Both the position numbers and the translations under genes were made by a program. DNA of 64,000 nucleotides from Arachis hypogaea (Eukaryota > Streptophyta > Magnoliopsida > Fabales > Fabaceae): assembly GCF_003086295.3 (NCBI RefSeq), contig NC_092039.1, forward strand, positions 65,170,649-65,234,648. The letters run 5' to 3'. The notes under the pieces are model-generated. The model saw only the letters and a list, made by a program, of their open reading frames with translations. It was not told the DNA's origin and did not search any database. The first letter of the stretch is position 1, and each line of letters opens with the position of its first letter. Of the stretch, positions 44,825-56,100 are shown piece by piece.

Positions 44825-46682
44825 CTGAAGGGGAGAAAGAAAAGGGGTAAGAACTGGGAGTTTCTTGGTAGGGTCGAGGGTAGTTAGTTTAGTCAGGGTT
44901 ATCACAGTTCAGGTAATTCACAATGAAATATACCAAGAATCACAGAGAAGTATCTAATGACCACGATTCAGAGTAACAGTAAGGAATTCATAAACACAGG
45001 AAGACAATCACAAATAATTTCACCATATCAAGCAAAATGCAAATGCACAACAAGGATGATGCATGTCTAGTCCTATCGCAGGTAATGAGCTCATTTGTTG
45101 ATTTCGACCCGCACCCGACGCAATCCGACTCGCAAGTCAGATAAGGCATTCCAGCGGCATAACCTCTGCAAGATCTCAACCTCTCGCAGGCGCTGATTCT
45201 CTAGCTGAATTATGCCGAACATGACCTCTGCAAGTACTTGCAGGCGCTGATTCTCCAGCTGAAGCATGTGCCACTTTCTCCTGGAAGCCATTTCATATAC
45301 ACGGGCATTCCCATACAATTACTCACACATCAAGCCCACGGCTTAGTATTTTCACATTAAAACTATAACTACTTACTCTCCGTCACCCTCTGGTGACCTT
45401 TTAATTATTTCATAATCACACGTGCCGTTTTGTCTTCTCTCTTTCTTTTAAAACCAAAACTAATCCCCCTTTTATTTTTACACAAATTATTTAACACTTT
45501 TCAAGATGTCGACCAAACGGAATCCTTCAATAAAATTCAATTACTTTTGAAGTTCACTAAAACTCCTCCAAATAAAATCCTTGAGTCAAATTCAAAACAT
45601 CAGCCCCTTTTCATTTTCAAATCCAATTTTAAAATAGTATTTTTTAAATAATTTAAAATCATAAAGTAATTCTTTTCTAAATAAATCGAACTCAAAGTAT
45701 ATACTTTTCTTAAATAAATTAAATCCGACATAAAACTATTTTCTGAATAAATCAAAAATCAATTAAAACAATTTCTTAAACCAATCTTTTCCTTCTAAAT
45801 AAAATTTCAAATAAATTCTTAAGGTTTATAACAAAATTTTGGTGGCTCCTCCCCTAAAATCCGGATTCTACCACCTTTCTCGGGTTCCATCCAAACCATT
45901 TTTCACACTCTTTTCAAATCATTTCCAATAAATCAAACCGGCAACTTTTAACATTTTCAAAATATCCTATCATCATCCAGAAATCACAATCATTAGAATA
46001 ACTCAGTTCCTGGCTACGCTTAAACTCTCCAAACCTCAAACTTATCACAAATATCAATATAAATTCAACCGACAAGTAACCACGACATCAATTCACTTAT
46101 CAAATACCAATTTAACCGATGAAAATTTACCAAAACCCTACCTTCGTATGGAATCAAAATATGCGAAGCTTCGGAGGAGCCTTCTGACCGAGCAGCTGAA
46201 GGAAAAAATGTTCGGAATCCTTCGTACCTCTTAGAACTCCAGTTGGCCAAAATCAAGTGGTGGGGAAGCTACGTCTTCCACCGGACAAAAATAACACCAA
46301 CATGTAAAGGAGAAAGATACGAACACTTTTATCGGATTAGATTTTTGATTGGGATTATGAACTAAGTGAAATCAAAGGATGAAAATGGTGGAGGGTTACG
46401 GTTTCTTTGATGAAAGCTCTCGGTCACTTTACCATTTCTTCATGCAATATGCTTAACAAATTAAGGGAAGTGTTTTTGATCTTAATGGTAGGGTGAGTTG
46501 ACAATAAAAAGATTAGGTGTCAATGTAATATTACTAGGTGGTTTTGGATTGAAATCTCTCTTTTCTTTCTTTCTCCGATTCGGTCATATTGAATTAGAAG
46601 AAAGGCATGTTAATCATTAATGGGATAACATTGCTTAATGTAATTCACGTTTCTATTCCTTCTTTTCTTTCTTTTTTTGGTA

Positions 46683-46683
<1 letters not shown>

Positions 46684-46743
<60 letters not shown>
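46684..46743. repeat. (AAT)n microsatellite
   Basis: About 20 uninterrupted AAT units in the distal part of S3. Confidence 0.95.
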
Positions 46744-46748
<5 letters not shown>

Positions 46749-47242
46749 AGTTAAATATGTATAAGTTACTAACATAAATGACATTAGTAACTTAGAAATT
46801 AAAAGATATTCGATGAAACATTAGCAATTGTAAACTCATCAAGAAATACCAATAGTTAATTTTATCGGTAAAAGTCGGACTTGATAATAATAATATTAAT
46901 ATTATTATCTAGGCTTCATTATAATTAGAGCAAGTAAAATAAATAAATAACATAATAATAAAATAATATTACCAATTATTTTACTTCGGAGTTCGAAGTC
47001 GACTCGACAAAATAAAATTAATCGCTTTAAAATATTATTTAAAAAAAACTCGCATTAGTGCAAAAATTAGAGTTGTTACACAAAAGAAAAAGATGACTAA
47101 GTATAGGTGTTTGAAAAAAAAAATTTGAAAAGACGCAAATAAAATTTAAAAACTTTTAACAAGAAACACAAACAAAAGAAAGACAGTAAAAACTACCTGA
47201 TCTAAGGAGCAAAGCCACCGGTAGTTTGTCAATCTCGAACAA

Positions 47243-47260
47243 TCCCCGGTAATGGCGCCA
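47243..47260 (-). other. Primer-binding site of E4 (tRNA-Asp type)
   Basis: TCCCCGGTAATGGCGCCA on the plus strand; two mismatches to the tRNA-Asp 3' end, both C-to-T. Confidence 0.85.
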
Positions 47261-47976
47261 AAAACTTGGTGTGCAAAATCAGAACTCGTACAACTGAACC
47301 GGCAAGTGCACCGGGTCATCCAAGTAATACCTCAGGTGAGTGAGGGTTGATCCCACGAGGATTGTCGGATAGAGAAAGCAATAGTTATCTTGCTGGACTT
47401 AGTCAAGCGAATAGAAAATTTACTTGTTGTTGTAGGCGCATGAAACAAAATAAGAACGAAAGTAATACCAAATTGACGTAGAACCAATGATGAGAAATCA
47501 GTTAAGGCCTCGGAGATGCTTATTCTTCCGGATTAATACTTCTTACTGAGTATTTTAACAATGAATGATTCATTCAACGGCAAGGTTGTAAGTGATTAAC
47601 TCCAGGGTCAATGGTTATTAATCTCTTCTAATCCACATCAAACGCTAGGGTCAGTGGTCATTCAATCTGAACGAGGGTGAAGCTCACGCAATTCATTCTC
47701 TGATTATCCTACTCAAAACACAACACACAAGGTCAAATCTTCCGGATCGGAGAATGAAGCTCAAGGTTCTAGGCTAAGCACCTGATGACTTGCATCATCT
47801 GCCCTTCTTTCTTGCATAAAGAAGACCATAAAGGAGCATAAATCTCATTTGATCAGTACAATTCATGCATTAATTGATGAATATTATGGTACACCACTTT
47901 GAGATGAGTTGTGCTAATTTTCAGGTGTAAAAGGACATCAAAAATAGGAAAAAGACAAACAAAAAGCTGGGCTGTG

Positions 47977-49200
47977 AAACTGGCGTGCCACTTGAGAGCA
48001 AACGCCACAAAAATGCACTAGGATTTCAGAAGGGAGATCCAAGCATGCATGTAGGCATGGCACGCCAGGAACTAGGCGTGGCACGCCAGGAACTAGGCGT
48101 GGCACGCTAGTACAAAATTTCAGAGAGAAAAATGGAGGAAACAAAATGGGCCTGGCACGCCAGGTTGGGCGTGGCACGCCTGACCCATCAACTACTATGG
48201 GCGTGCCACTTGAAGTCCAAGGCGTGGCACACCAACTCACTACCTCAAGAAGAACCTCCATTACGGCATGCCACTTGGTGTTGAAGGCGTGGTATGCTAG
48301 CTCCAAAAAGTCACTTTGGCGTGTCACTTGAAGACCCAGGCGTGGCACGCCAAACTTGAAGAATTCGCAAATACATGGGCGTGCAACTTGAGCAGCATGG
48401 CATGGCATGCTGGTACAATGATCCAGACAAGGGGCTGAAGGCAATTGAAGACTAGGCATGCCACTTGAAGTCGAAGTTGTGGCACGCCAACCTCTCAACC
48501 TCACTTGGGCGTGCCACTTGGTGTCGAAGGCGTGGCACATCAGTTCCAAAAAGTCACTTTGGCATGCCACTTGAAGGCCTAGGCGTGGCATGCCACTTAC
48601 TGGAGCGAGACAAGATCATGGGCGTGGCACGCCAACCTTTCGGCGTGGCACGCTGGTATAAGTTTCCAGAAAGGGTGGAAGAGGCCAATTACATGGGGCG
48701 TGCCACTTGGTATCGAATGCGTGGCACGCCAATCACAATTCTTCACATAGGTGTGCCACTTGAGCAACCAGGCATGACACGCCAGTGTCATTCAGAGGCC
48801 AAAGCATCATTGGGACGTGCCACTTGAGTTCGTGGCGGGGCACGCCAAACAGAGGAACCACTCACTCATAAAAGGGCGTGGCACGCTAGACCCTGGGCGT
48901 GCCACGCTAGTGTAACTCTCTAGAGAAGCTTAGCCAAGCACATAACAAGGGCTGGCACGCCAGACCCTAGGCGTGCCACGCTAGTTCAAGTTTCCAGAGG
49001 CAAACGAAGTGGAAAAATCAAAGGGCGTGCCACTTGAGCTCGAAGGCGTGGCACGCAACACAAGAATGCCACTATGGCGTGCCACTTGAGTTCGAAGGCG
49101 TGGCAAGTCAAGGTTAACAAGGGACGAGCGTGCCACTTGAAAGATTGAGTGTGGCATGCCAAGCCATTTTGAAGGGCATGTGACACGTCGATGAAGCGCC
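47977..49200 (+). repeat. Palindromic-word array in S4 (GGCGTGGCACGCC / GGCGTGCCACTTGA)
   Basis: About 35 copies over 1.2 kb of GGCGTGGCACGCC (a perfect odd palindrome) alternating with GGCGTGCCACTTGAAG. Spacers are 15-50 bp and vary. It is not a CRISPR: spacers are irregular and the repeats are degenerate. Confidence 0.9.
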
Positions 49201-49307
49201 AGCCACACGCCAGCTAAGGAGTCACGTTTATTGAGTGTTTTCTTTCCCTCCAAAATGTAATTTTCCCTTTTTCACTTTTGTAATTTCTTTATTTTTACTA
49301 GGATTAG

Positions 49308-49316
49308 TATAAATAC
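49308..49316 (+). promoter_or_regulatory. TATA box of S4
   Basis: TATAAATAC about 110 bp downstream of the array. Confidence 0.6.
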
Positions 49317-50752
49317 CCCCAAAGAGTATTGAAGAGGGGTTAAGCAGTTAGTTCTATATCCACTTTTACACTCCACTTTTGAGTACTTTTCAAGCTATGA
49401 GTAGCTAACTTCTCTCTCATTGAGAGAGGGAGCTCTGTTGTACTTGATGGATTGATAATAGTGAAATTCTTCTTCTCTTCATCTTCTCTTGATTTGATAG
49501 AAGGAATTTTGTTCTTAATTCTTAGTGTTCAATTATCTTGGGAAAGAGATTGAATGCAATTGGGTTTCATGGGAACCTTGGGAAAGGAAACATGAAACCA
49601 TGCTTGAAATCCCTTCTCACACTTGAGTAGATTCTGGGTTTTGGTGATGGGATACGTGACATATAATCCCCCCTCTACCTGGACCTACAAAGGTGTGTGG
49701 TATAATCAGGGACCAAGCATATCTCTCTTCATGAGCAATTAGACCAAGGAATTGGCTATTGATCAAGATCTGAGAGATTGAGTCACCAAGGGATTGGGGC
49801 TCAATCAATCAAGATTGCCAAGAGGTCAATGAGTTGCATGATTGAAGAAGATATAAGCTAGATTTGATCTACAGAGACAACATCTCCCAATCTCAATGAA
49901 TTCCCCCATTCTTATTTATCCATTTCTTTATAGCTTAATTTTACATTCAGCTATTCTCCATTCCCATGTACATTCAAGTCATTTATGATTCAGCACTTTA
50001 CATTCCGCAATTTCTAATTCTGCACTTTATTGCTTTTCTTTATATTCTAGTCATTTGCATTTATGCCATTTACAATTATGCACTTCACAATCTTATTGAT
50101 CCGCTTGACTAATTCATCAATCAATTAAAACTGCTTTGATTTGCCAATCTTTGTGGATATAATCCCACTTTACTCTGGGTTATTACTTGGTGATAATTTT
50201 GGTGCGCTTGCCAAAAGAACTAATTCACTAAATTTTTGAATGGGGTAGTGAATTGGATTCATTAGCGCCACAGAAACCTCAATTACTTATCCCAATTAGC
50301 CCAAATAACTTGTTGGAATATGAGATGCATTCTCAAGCCGTCGTTCAATACAATCCGGTCAGAGACTAGTAAGAACTAATGTAGAATAAGGGGTCATTCT
50401 TCCGTTCCACCCCAGATTCAAAAGGATGAAGAACGATAATGCATTATAGAATAGAATCGAACATATATTAAAATAGAAAAGTAATAATATTAATCCATGG
50501 GAATCAGTAGAGCTCCTATGCTTAACTTAGGAGGTTTAGTTGCTCATAATTTACAGAAAATAATATGGAAAATTAGGAAGTTCAAAAATTCAAAAAGTCC
50601 CTAACATAGGTGATACTTCTTCTATATATACTAATCTAATAATTAAAGAATACAAAAATGAGATAAACTAAGCTAAAGAGTGCGAAAATCCACTTTTATG
50701 CCCACTTGGTGAGTGTTTGGGCTGAGCTTGGTGTCCAACTTGGATGGGTAGG

Positions 50753-51502
50753 TGACGTACGAAAATTCACCGATCAAGAGTTTATAGAGAAAGCAGCATT
50801 GCAAGTATAGCTCTTAACCAATGAAGATTAGAAATAAAATACTGGGAGTATGAATCCCAGGTCGTCTCCCAATGAGCTGACAAAAGAATGCTATTTTATT
50901 GATCAGAGGTTTTCCAAGGATTTTTAGGAATTGAAGAACAGAGGGATAAGTGGTTGAGAATTTATATAATCAAATAAAAAGCCTTGACTGGGAGTAGATT
51001 AATTGGAAGTTCTATCCTTGTTGGAATTTCTCAAGTGTAGCTTCAAGAGGTTGTTATTTTCACTTAGTTAACCCTTACTAAATAAAGGAAAGTCAAGTGA
51101 TTGAGCTAACTCTTTTTTGCAAGTCCTAATCCTCTCTCTTGGGAAGAATTAGCATTAGTAAATATAGAATTAGCCAATAACTTCCAAATTAACTAATCGC
51201 TTGGACATTCCAACTCAAAGGTCTCCTTTTTAATCAACCCCCAAGTCAAGTGGGAGGTCTACTCCATTGACATTAATATAACTTTCATAGAATTAAGAGA
51301 GGAATAAAAGTGAGACATGATAAACAATAACTGAAAGTAATTAAAAGTAAAAATTGTTCTTGCATTAATAAATTCTAAAAACAATACAATTGTAACTCTG
51401 AATAAGGATTAGGATATGGAAGAGTAAGGGACAAATGAAACAAACTGGAACAAATGAAACTTCAACAGAGGTAGCAACTCTTCTCGATATTCTAATCAAT
51501 AG
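50753..51502 (-). repeat. E7: LTR fragment of another family (minus)
   Basis: In reverse orientation it ends ...TTTTCGTACGTCA (plus strand TGACGTACG at 50753). It contains GGGAGTATGAATCCCAGGTC, the counterpart of the R/U5-like block in other LTRs here. It is cut at 51502 by E8. No genes. Confidence 0.6.
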
Positions 51503-53564
51503 TGGTACATGAAATCATGATTCACACTTTTCACAACTCTGCATAGCTGACCAGCAAGTGCACTGGGTTGTCCAAGTAATACCTTACGTGAGTAAGGGTC
51601 GATCCCACAGAGATTGTCGGCCTGAAGCAAGCTATGGTCATCTTGTAAATCTCCATCAGGTGGATTCAAATGGTTATGAGGTGTTGATAATTAAAAAAAC
51701 AAAATAAAACATAAAATATGATAGAGATACTTACATAATCTATTGGTGGGAATTTCAGATAAGCGTATGGAGATGCTTTGTTCCCTCTGAGCCTCTACTT
51801 TCCTGTTGTCCTCATCCAATCATGCGTACTCCCTTCCATGGCAAGCTGTATGTTGGTGGATCACCGTTGTCAATGCCTACCATCCATCCTCTCAGTGAAA
51901 ACATGTCTGTTACGGTTTTCCACATGGCTAATCAACTGTCGGTTCTCAATCGTATCGGAATAAGATCCTTCGATCCTTTTGCACACTGTCAGTGTGCCCA
52001 ACAGTCACGAGTTTGAAGCGCGTCACAGTCACCCCATCCCAAATCCTACTCGGAATACCACAGACAAGGTTTAGACTTTCCAGATCTCAAGAATGCTGCC
52101 AATTTATTCTAGCTTATACCATAAAGACTCTGATCTCATGGAATGGAAGACTCTGTTGTCAGGAGAGGCAACCCTGCGTCTTGAACCAGGAGGCCAAGAG
52201 ATACACACTCAAGCTCTCGCAGATAGAACGGAAGTGGTTGTCAGGCACGCGTTCATAAGAGAGGATGATAATGAGTGTCACGGATCATCACATCCATCAG
52301 GTTGAAGTACGAGTGAATATCTTAGAATAAGAATAAACATGAATTGAATAGAAGAACAATAGTACTTTGCATTAATTCATGAGGAACAGCAGAGCTTCAC
52401 ACCTTAATCTATGAGGTGTAGAAACTCCACCGTTGAAAATACATAAGTAATGAAGGTCCAGGCATGGTCGAATGGCCAGCCCACAAAACGTGATCAAGAG
52501 ATCAAAAGTGATCCTAAGGTAGTCTCAAAAAATGATCTAAAGATGTGAATACAATAGTAAAAGGTGCTATTTATACTAAACTAGTAAACTAGGTTTACAG
52601 AAAATGAGTAACTAAGTGTAGATAGTGCAGAAATCCACTTCCGGGACCCACTTGGTGTGTGTTTGGGCTGAGCATTAAAGCTTTCACGTGCATAGGCTTT
52701 TTTTGGAGTTTAAACGCCAGTTTTGGTGCCAGTTTGGGCATTTAACTACAGCTTTGGTGCCAGTTCTGGTGTTTTATGCCAGAAAAGGGCTTCTGTAGCT
52801 CCAAAAAATCCACTTCGAGTACATGGAGGTCAGAATCCAACAACATCTTTAGTCCTTTCTCAGCCTCTGAATCAGATTTTTGCTCAGGTCCCCCAAGTTC
52901 AGCCAGAAAATACCTGAAATCACAAAAAAACACACAAACTCATAGTAAAGTCCAGAAATGTGATTTTTGCATAAAAACTAATAAAAATATACTAAAAAGT
53001 AACTAAAACATATTAAAAACTATGTAAAAACAATGCCAAAAAGCGTATAAATTATCCGCTCATCACAACACCAAACTTAAATCATTGCTTGTCTCCAAGA
53101 AACTGAAAACAAAATAGGATAAAAAGAAGAGAATATACAATAAATCCCAAAATATCAATTAAACTTAGTCCCAATTAGATTAGCGAGGCTAGTAGCTTTT
53201 TGCCTCTGAACAGATTTGGCATCTCTCTTTATCCTTTGAAGTTCAGAATGATTGGCATCCATTAGGAACTCAGAATTTAGATAGTGTTATTGATTCTCCT
53301 GGTTCATGATATATTGATTCTTGAACACAGCTACTTTATGAGTCTTGGCCGTGACCCTAAGCATCTTGTTTTACAGTATTACCACCGAATACATAAATGC
53401 CATAGACACATAACTGGGTGAACCTTTTTAGATTGTGACTCAGCTTTGCTAGAGTCCCTAGTTAGAGGTGTCCAGAGTTCTTAAGCACACTCTTTTGCTT
53501 TGGATCACGAATTTAACCACTTAGTCTCAAGCTTTTCACTTGGACCTTCATGCCATAGGCACAT
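51503..53564 (-). mobile_element. E8: 3' end of a minus-strand E1/E3-type element
   Basis: 3' LTR 51503-53065 (TGATGAGCGGATAATTTATA to ...CATGTACCA in element orientation), with a TATA at 52567-52575 and palindromic words at 52700-52785. The internal 3' non-coding region (53066-53564) carries AAGTTTGGTGT at 53068-53078, two bases from the LTR. It is interrupted at 53565 by E9; the remainder is outside the window. Confidence 0.87.
52567..52575 (-). promoter_or_regulatory. TATA box of E8 LTR
   Basis: TATAAATAG in element orientation, at the family-typical position. Confidence 0.55.
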
Positions 53565-53894
53565 TGATGCCAGGGCATTTTGGCCAGTTTTACTGACCTT
53601 TTCTTTACTGTTTTTAGGTAATTTCATGCATTTTCTTAGGAAATAAGTTAGTTTTGGGAAAATATTCACTCAGATCTTGATTCAAGCATACATTGTGCAT
53701 TTTACATTATTTCATGAGGATTTTTCATGATTTTAATGACAAAATTGTATATTGCATTACCCATGACTTGGACTAGAACTTTGATGCACTCTATTGCTTG
53801 ATTTCAGGACCAAAAGGAAGCAAGGAATGGGAGGTAACTTGCAAAGTTAAGGAGAAAATTGATTGCCAAAAAGACTCTCAAAAGCCATCAATGC

Positions 53895-54706
53895 CCACGT
53901 TAAAGAGTCACGTTAACCAAGTTAACGTGAACTCTAACGTAGAGAAGAGAAGTTGAGCCAACGTTAGTGACACTTAATATTGTCACTAACGTTGGCAATT
54001 GCTCATAAATGGCCACGTTAGAAGCCACGTTAACCTAGTTAACGTGGCCTCTAACGTTAAAGGGGGAAGAGAAGCCAACGTTAGTGACACTCAACATTGT
54101 CAATAACGTTGGCCTAAGTTGCAAATAGCCACGTTAACTCCCACGTTAACTTGGTTAACGTGGGAGCTAACGTAAGAGATAGAGAGTTGTCGACAACGTT
54201 AGTGACAGTCAACGTTGTCACTAACGTTGGAGCAACCACACAACCCCCAAGAGCCACGTTAACCTTCATGTTAACTTGGTTAACATGGAAGCTAACGATG
54301 AGGAATGAAGAATGAGCCAACGTTAGTGACACTCAACATTGTCACTAACGTTGGGATGGCTAAGAATGGCCACGTTAGAAGCCACGTTAGCCTAGTTAAC
54401 GTGGACTCTAACGTGAAACCTAGGGGCACACTTGAACGTTAGTGACAATGTTGAGTGTCACTAACGTTCTCAAAGGATGGCAGAAGCCACGTTAGAAGCC
54501 ACGTTAACCTAGTTAACGTGAGCTTTAACGTGAAGCAAGAAGGGGCACACTTGAAGGTTAGTGACAATGTTGAGTGTCACTAACGTTCTCGAAGGCTAAC
54601 AAGGCAACGTTAAAAGCCACGTTAACCCAGTTAACGTGGGCTTTAATGGGAGACAAAAGGGAGCATGGCAACGTTAGTGACAATGTTAAGTGTCACTAAC
54701 GTTCTC
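53895..54706 (+). repeat. Palindromic-word array in E9 5' LTR
   Basis: Alternates two inverted repeats: CCACGTTAAC...GTTAACGTGG, and AACGTTAGTGACA...TGTCACTAACGTT (13-bp arms). About seven composite units of roughly 115 bp. The E9 3' LTR has a rearranged version. Confidence 0.92.
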
Positions 54707-54877
54707 GAACTTGTATTTTCACTAACTATTAAACACCCCTAACGTCTTGAGCTAAAGCTCTCTGCCCACTTCACACTTTCTCTCTGCAAGTAAGCCAAGC
54801 CCAATTGAAGAAAGGAACTGCTTCAAAGATCCAGAAGCCCAAGACTTGGAGAGCTAACTAGAAGCTGAGAAGAGTAG

Positions 54878-54887
54878 TATATATAGG
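54878..54887 (+). promoter_or_regulatory. TATA box in E9 5' LTR
   Basis: TATATATAGG about 170 bp downstream of the array; same in the 3' LTR at 63629-63638. Confidence 0.6.
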
Positions 54888-55819
54888 AGTAGTTTTGAAA
54901 TAGAAGAGAGCTTTTTGGCGAGGAGAAAGAACTACTCTTGTATTTTTACTTTCTCTGCACTTCTAGCTTTATCATGTATTCTCCATATTTGATTTTGATT
55001 TCTAGAGCTACGAACAACTAAACCCCTTTCATTGGGTTAGGGAGCTCTGTTGTAATTTGATGGATCAACACTAATTTTCTTCTTCTTCTTCTATCTTTCC
55101 TTTTAATTTTACTTGAAAGCTTTCGATCTTTATCAAATTGGATAGTGATCTTGGAAAAAGAAGCTATTCAAACATGGATCTCTTCGGATCCTTGAAAGAG
55201 GAATAAAGAGATTAGCTAGAAATGCTTTCTCATGCTGGACCAAATTGAGTGTGGATGGGTATGTGGCTATAACCCTCTAAGCATTTGATTTGGGAAGTGC
55301 ATGTGGTATAATCAGTGACCACACTTCATCTCTTCTCATGAGCAATTGACCAAGGAATTGGCTATTGATCAAGATTTGAGAGATTGAATTGCAAGAAATT
55401 GTGATTCAATCACTTAAGATTGCCAAGGAGATCAATGAGTGCATTGATTGAGGAAGAGATGAAAATGAAATTTATCCGGAGAATGCAACATCTCCTAAGC
55501 CCAATGAACTCCCCATTTCTGATCTTACCCATTCTCTTTATTTTCTGTAATTTACTTTTATGAGTAATTCCCCCTTTCCCATTTACAATTCTGCCATTTA
55601 CTTTCAGTCATTTACTTTCTTGCCATTTTAATTTCTGCAATTATCAACTCTATTCATGGATTCACTCAACTAGATCATTCCTCTAATTAAAGTTGCTTGA
55701 TCAATCAATCCCTGTGGGATTTGACCTCACTCTATTGTGAGTTTTTACTTGACGACATATTCGGTTCACTTGCCGAATGGGAATTTGTTGAGAGACAAGT
55801 TTTCCCCCGATCAAGTTTA

Positions 55820-55837
55820 TGGCACCGTTGCCGGGGA
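55820..55837 (+). other. Primer-binding site of E9 (tRNA-Asp type)
   Basis: TGGCACCGTTGCCGGGGA; one mismatch to the tRNA-Asp complement. Confidence 0.9.
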
Positions 55838-56100
55838 TTGATTGTGCATCGACAATGATTACATTAGATGATCACTAGATTGAGCATTTGTATTTTGTTT
55901 GATTTAATTTTCTGTTTGGTTAATTTGCTTTCCGTCTTAGTTTAATTCTTCCCCTCCCCTGTTTCTTAGTTTTTCTTTGCTATTTACAATTCAGTTCACT
56001 AACCCACTAACTATTTGATATATTGCATCACTGACACTAACAAGTAATTCTAACAAGATACTTTCTGCATTTCTTTTCTTGCTTGTACTCTGTTGGTTGT

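Larger units (their letters stand above)
43797..47080 (+). repeat. S3: LTR of the TGTAACGACCC superfamily, without matching target duplication
   Basis: 3284 bp from TGTAACGACCCAATTCCAGT to GAGTTGTTACA. The left flank CTTTC and right flank CAAAA do not match. The left neighbour is L3 and the right neighbour is the leader of unrelated element E4. It shares the GAGCTC core (45063-45104) with L1 and S2, and carries palindromic CTGCAAGTACTTGCAG (45228-45243) and an antisense ORF. Confidence 0.75.
47783..50264 (+). mobile_element. S4: old solo LTR with a GGCGTGGCACGCC array
   Basis: About 2482 bp from TGATGACTTGCATCATC to ...GGATTCATTA. The flanks are GCACC (47778-47782) and GCGCC (50265-50269), a 5-bp TSD with one mismatch. 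The terminal CA seems to have decayed to TA (TCATCA to TCATTA). It holds the palindrome array (47977-49200) and a TATA box (49308), and ends with the R/U5-like block (CTTTGTGGATATAATCCCAC). Confidence 0.75.
47081..50752 (-). mobile_element. E4: minus-strand LTR retrotransposon fragment, split by S4
   Basis: Leader 47081-47266, PBS 47243-47260, then 5' LTR in two pieces (47267-47782 and 50265-50752). The LTR ends TGGTGTGCAAAATCAG on the plus strand. Both LTR pieces are gene-free. The LTR's 5' end is missing, replaced by E7 at 50753, and the internal region is cut by S3 at 47080. Confidence 0.75.
53565..55813 (+). repeat. E9 5' LTR
   Basis: 2249 bp from TGATGCCAGGGCATTTTGG to CCCCCGATCA. Palindrome array 53895-54706, TATA 54878, R/U5-like block CCCTGTGGGATTTGACCTCA near 55709. 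The start can fold (ATGCC-AG-GGCAT). Confidence 0.93.

Noticed and set aside
47977..49200. CRISPR-like array
   Set aside because: Repeats are degenerate palindromic words with irregular 15-50 bp spacing inside a plant LTR; no cas genes and a eukaryotic context.
47938..49253. Long ORFs with repeated CHA/GTP/ARQ peptides across the S4 array
   Set aside because: They are translations of the GGCGTGGCACGCC array in several frames and both strands, as expected for a palindromic repeat.
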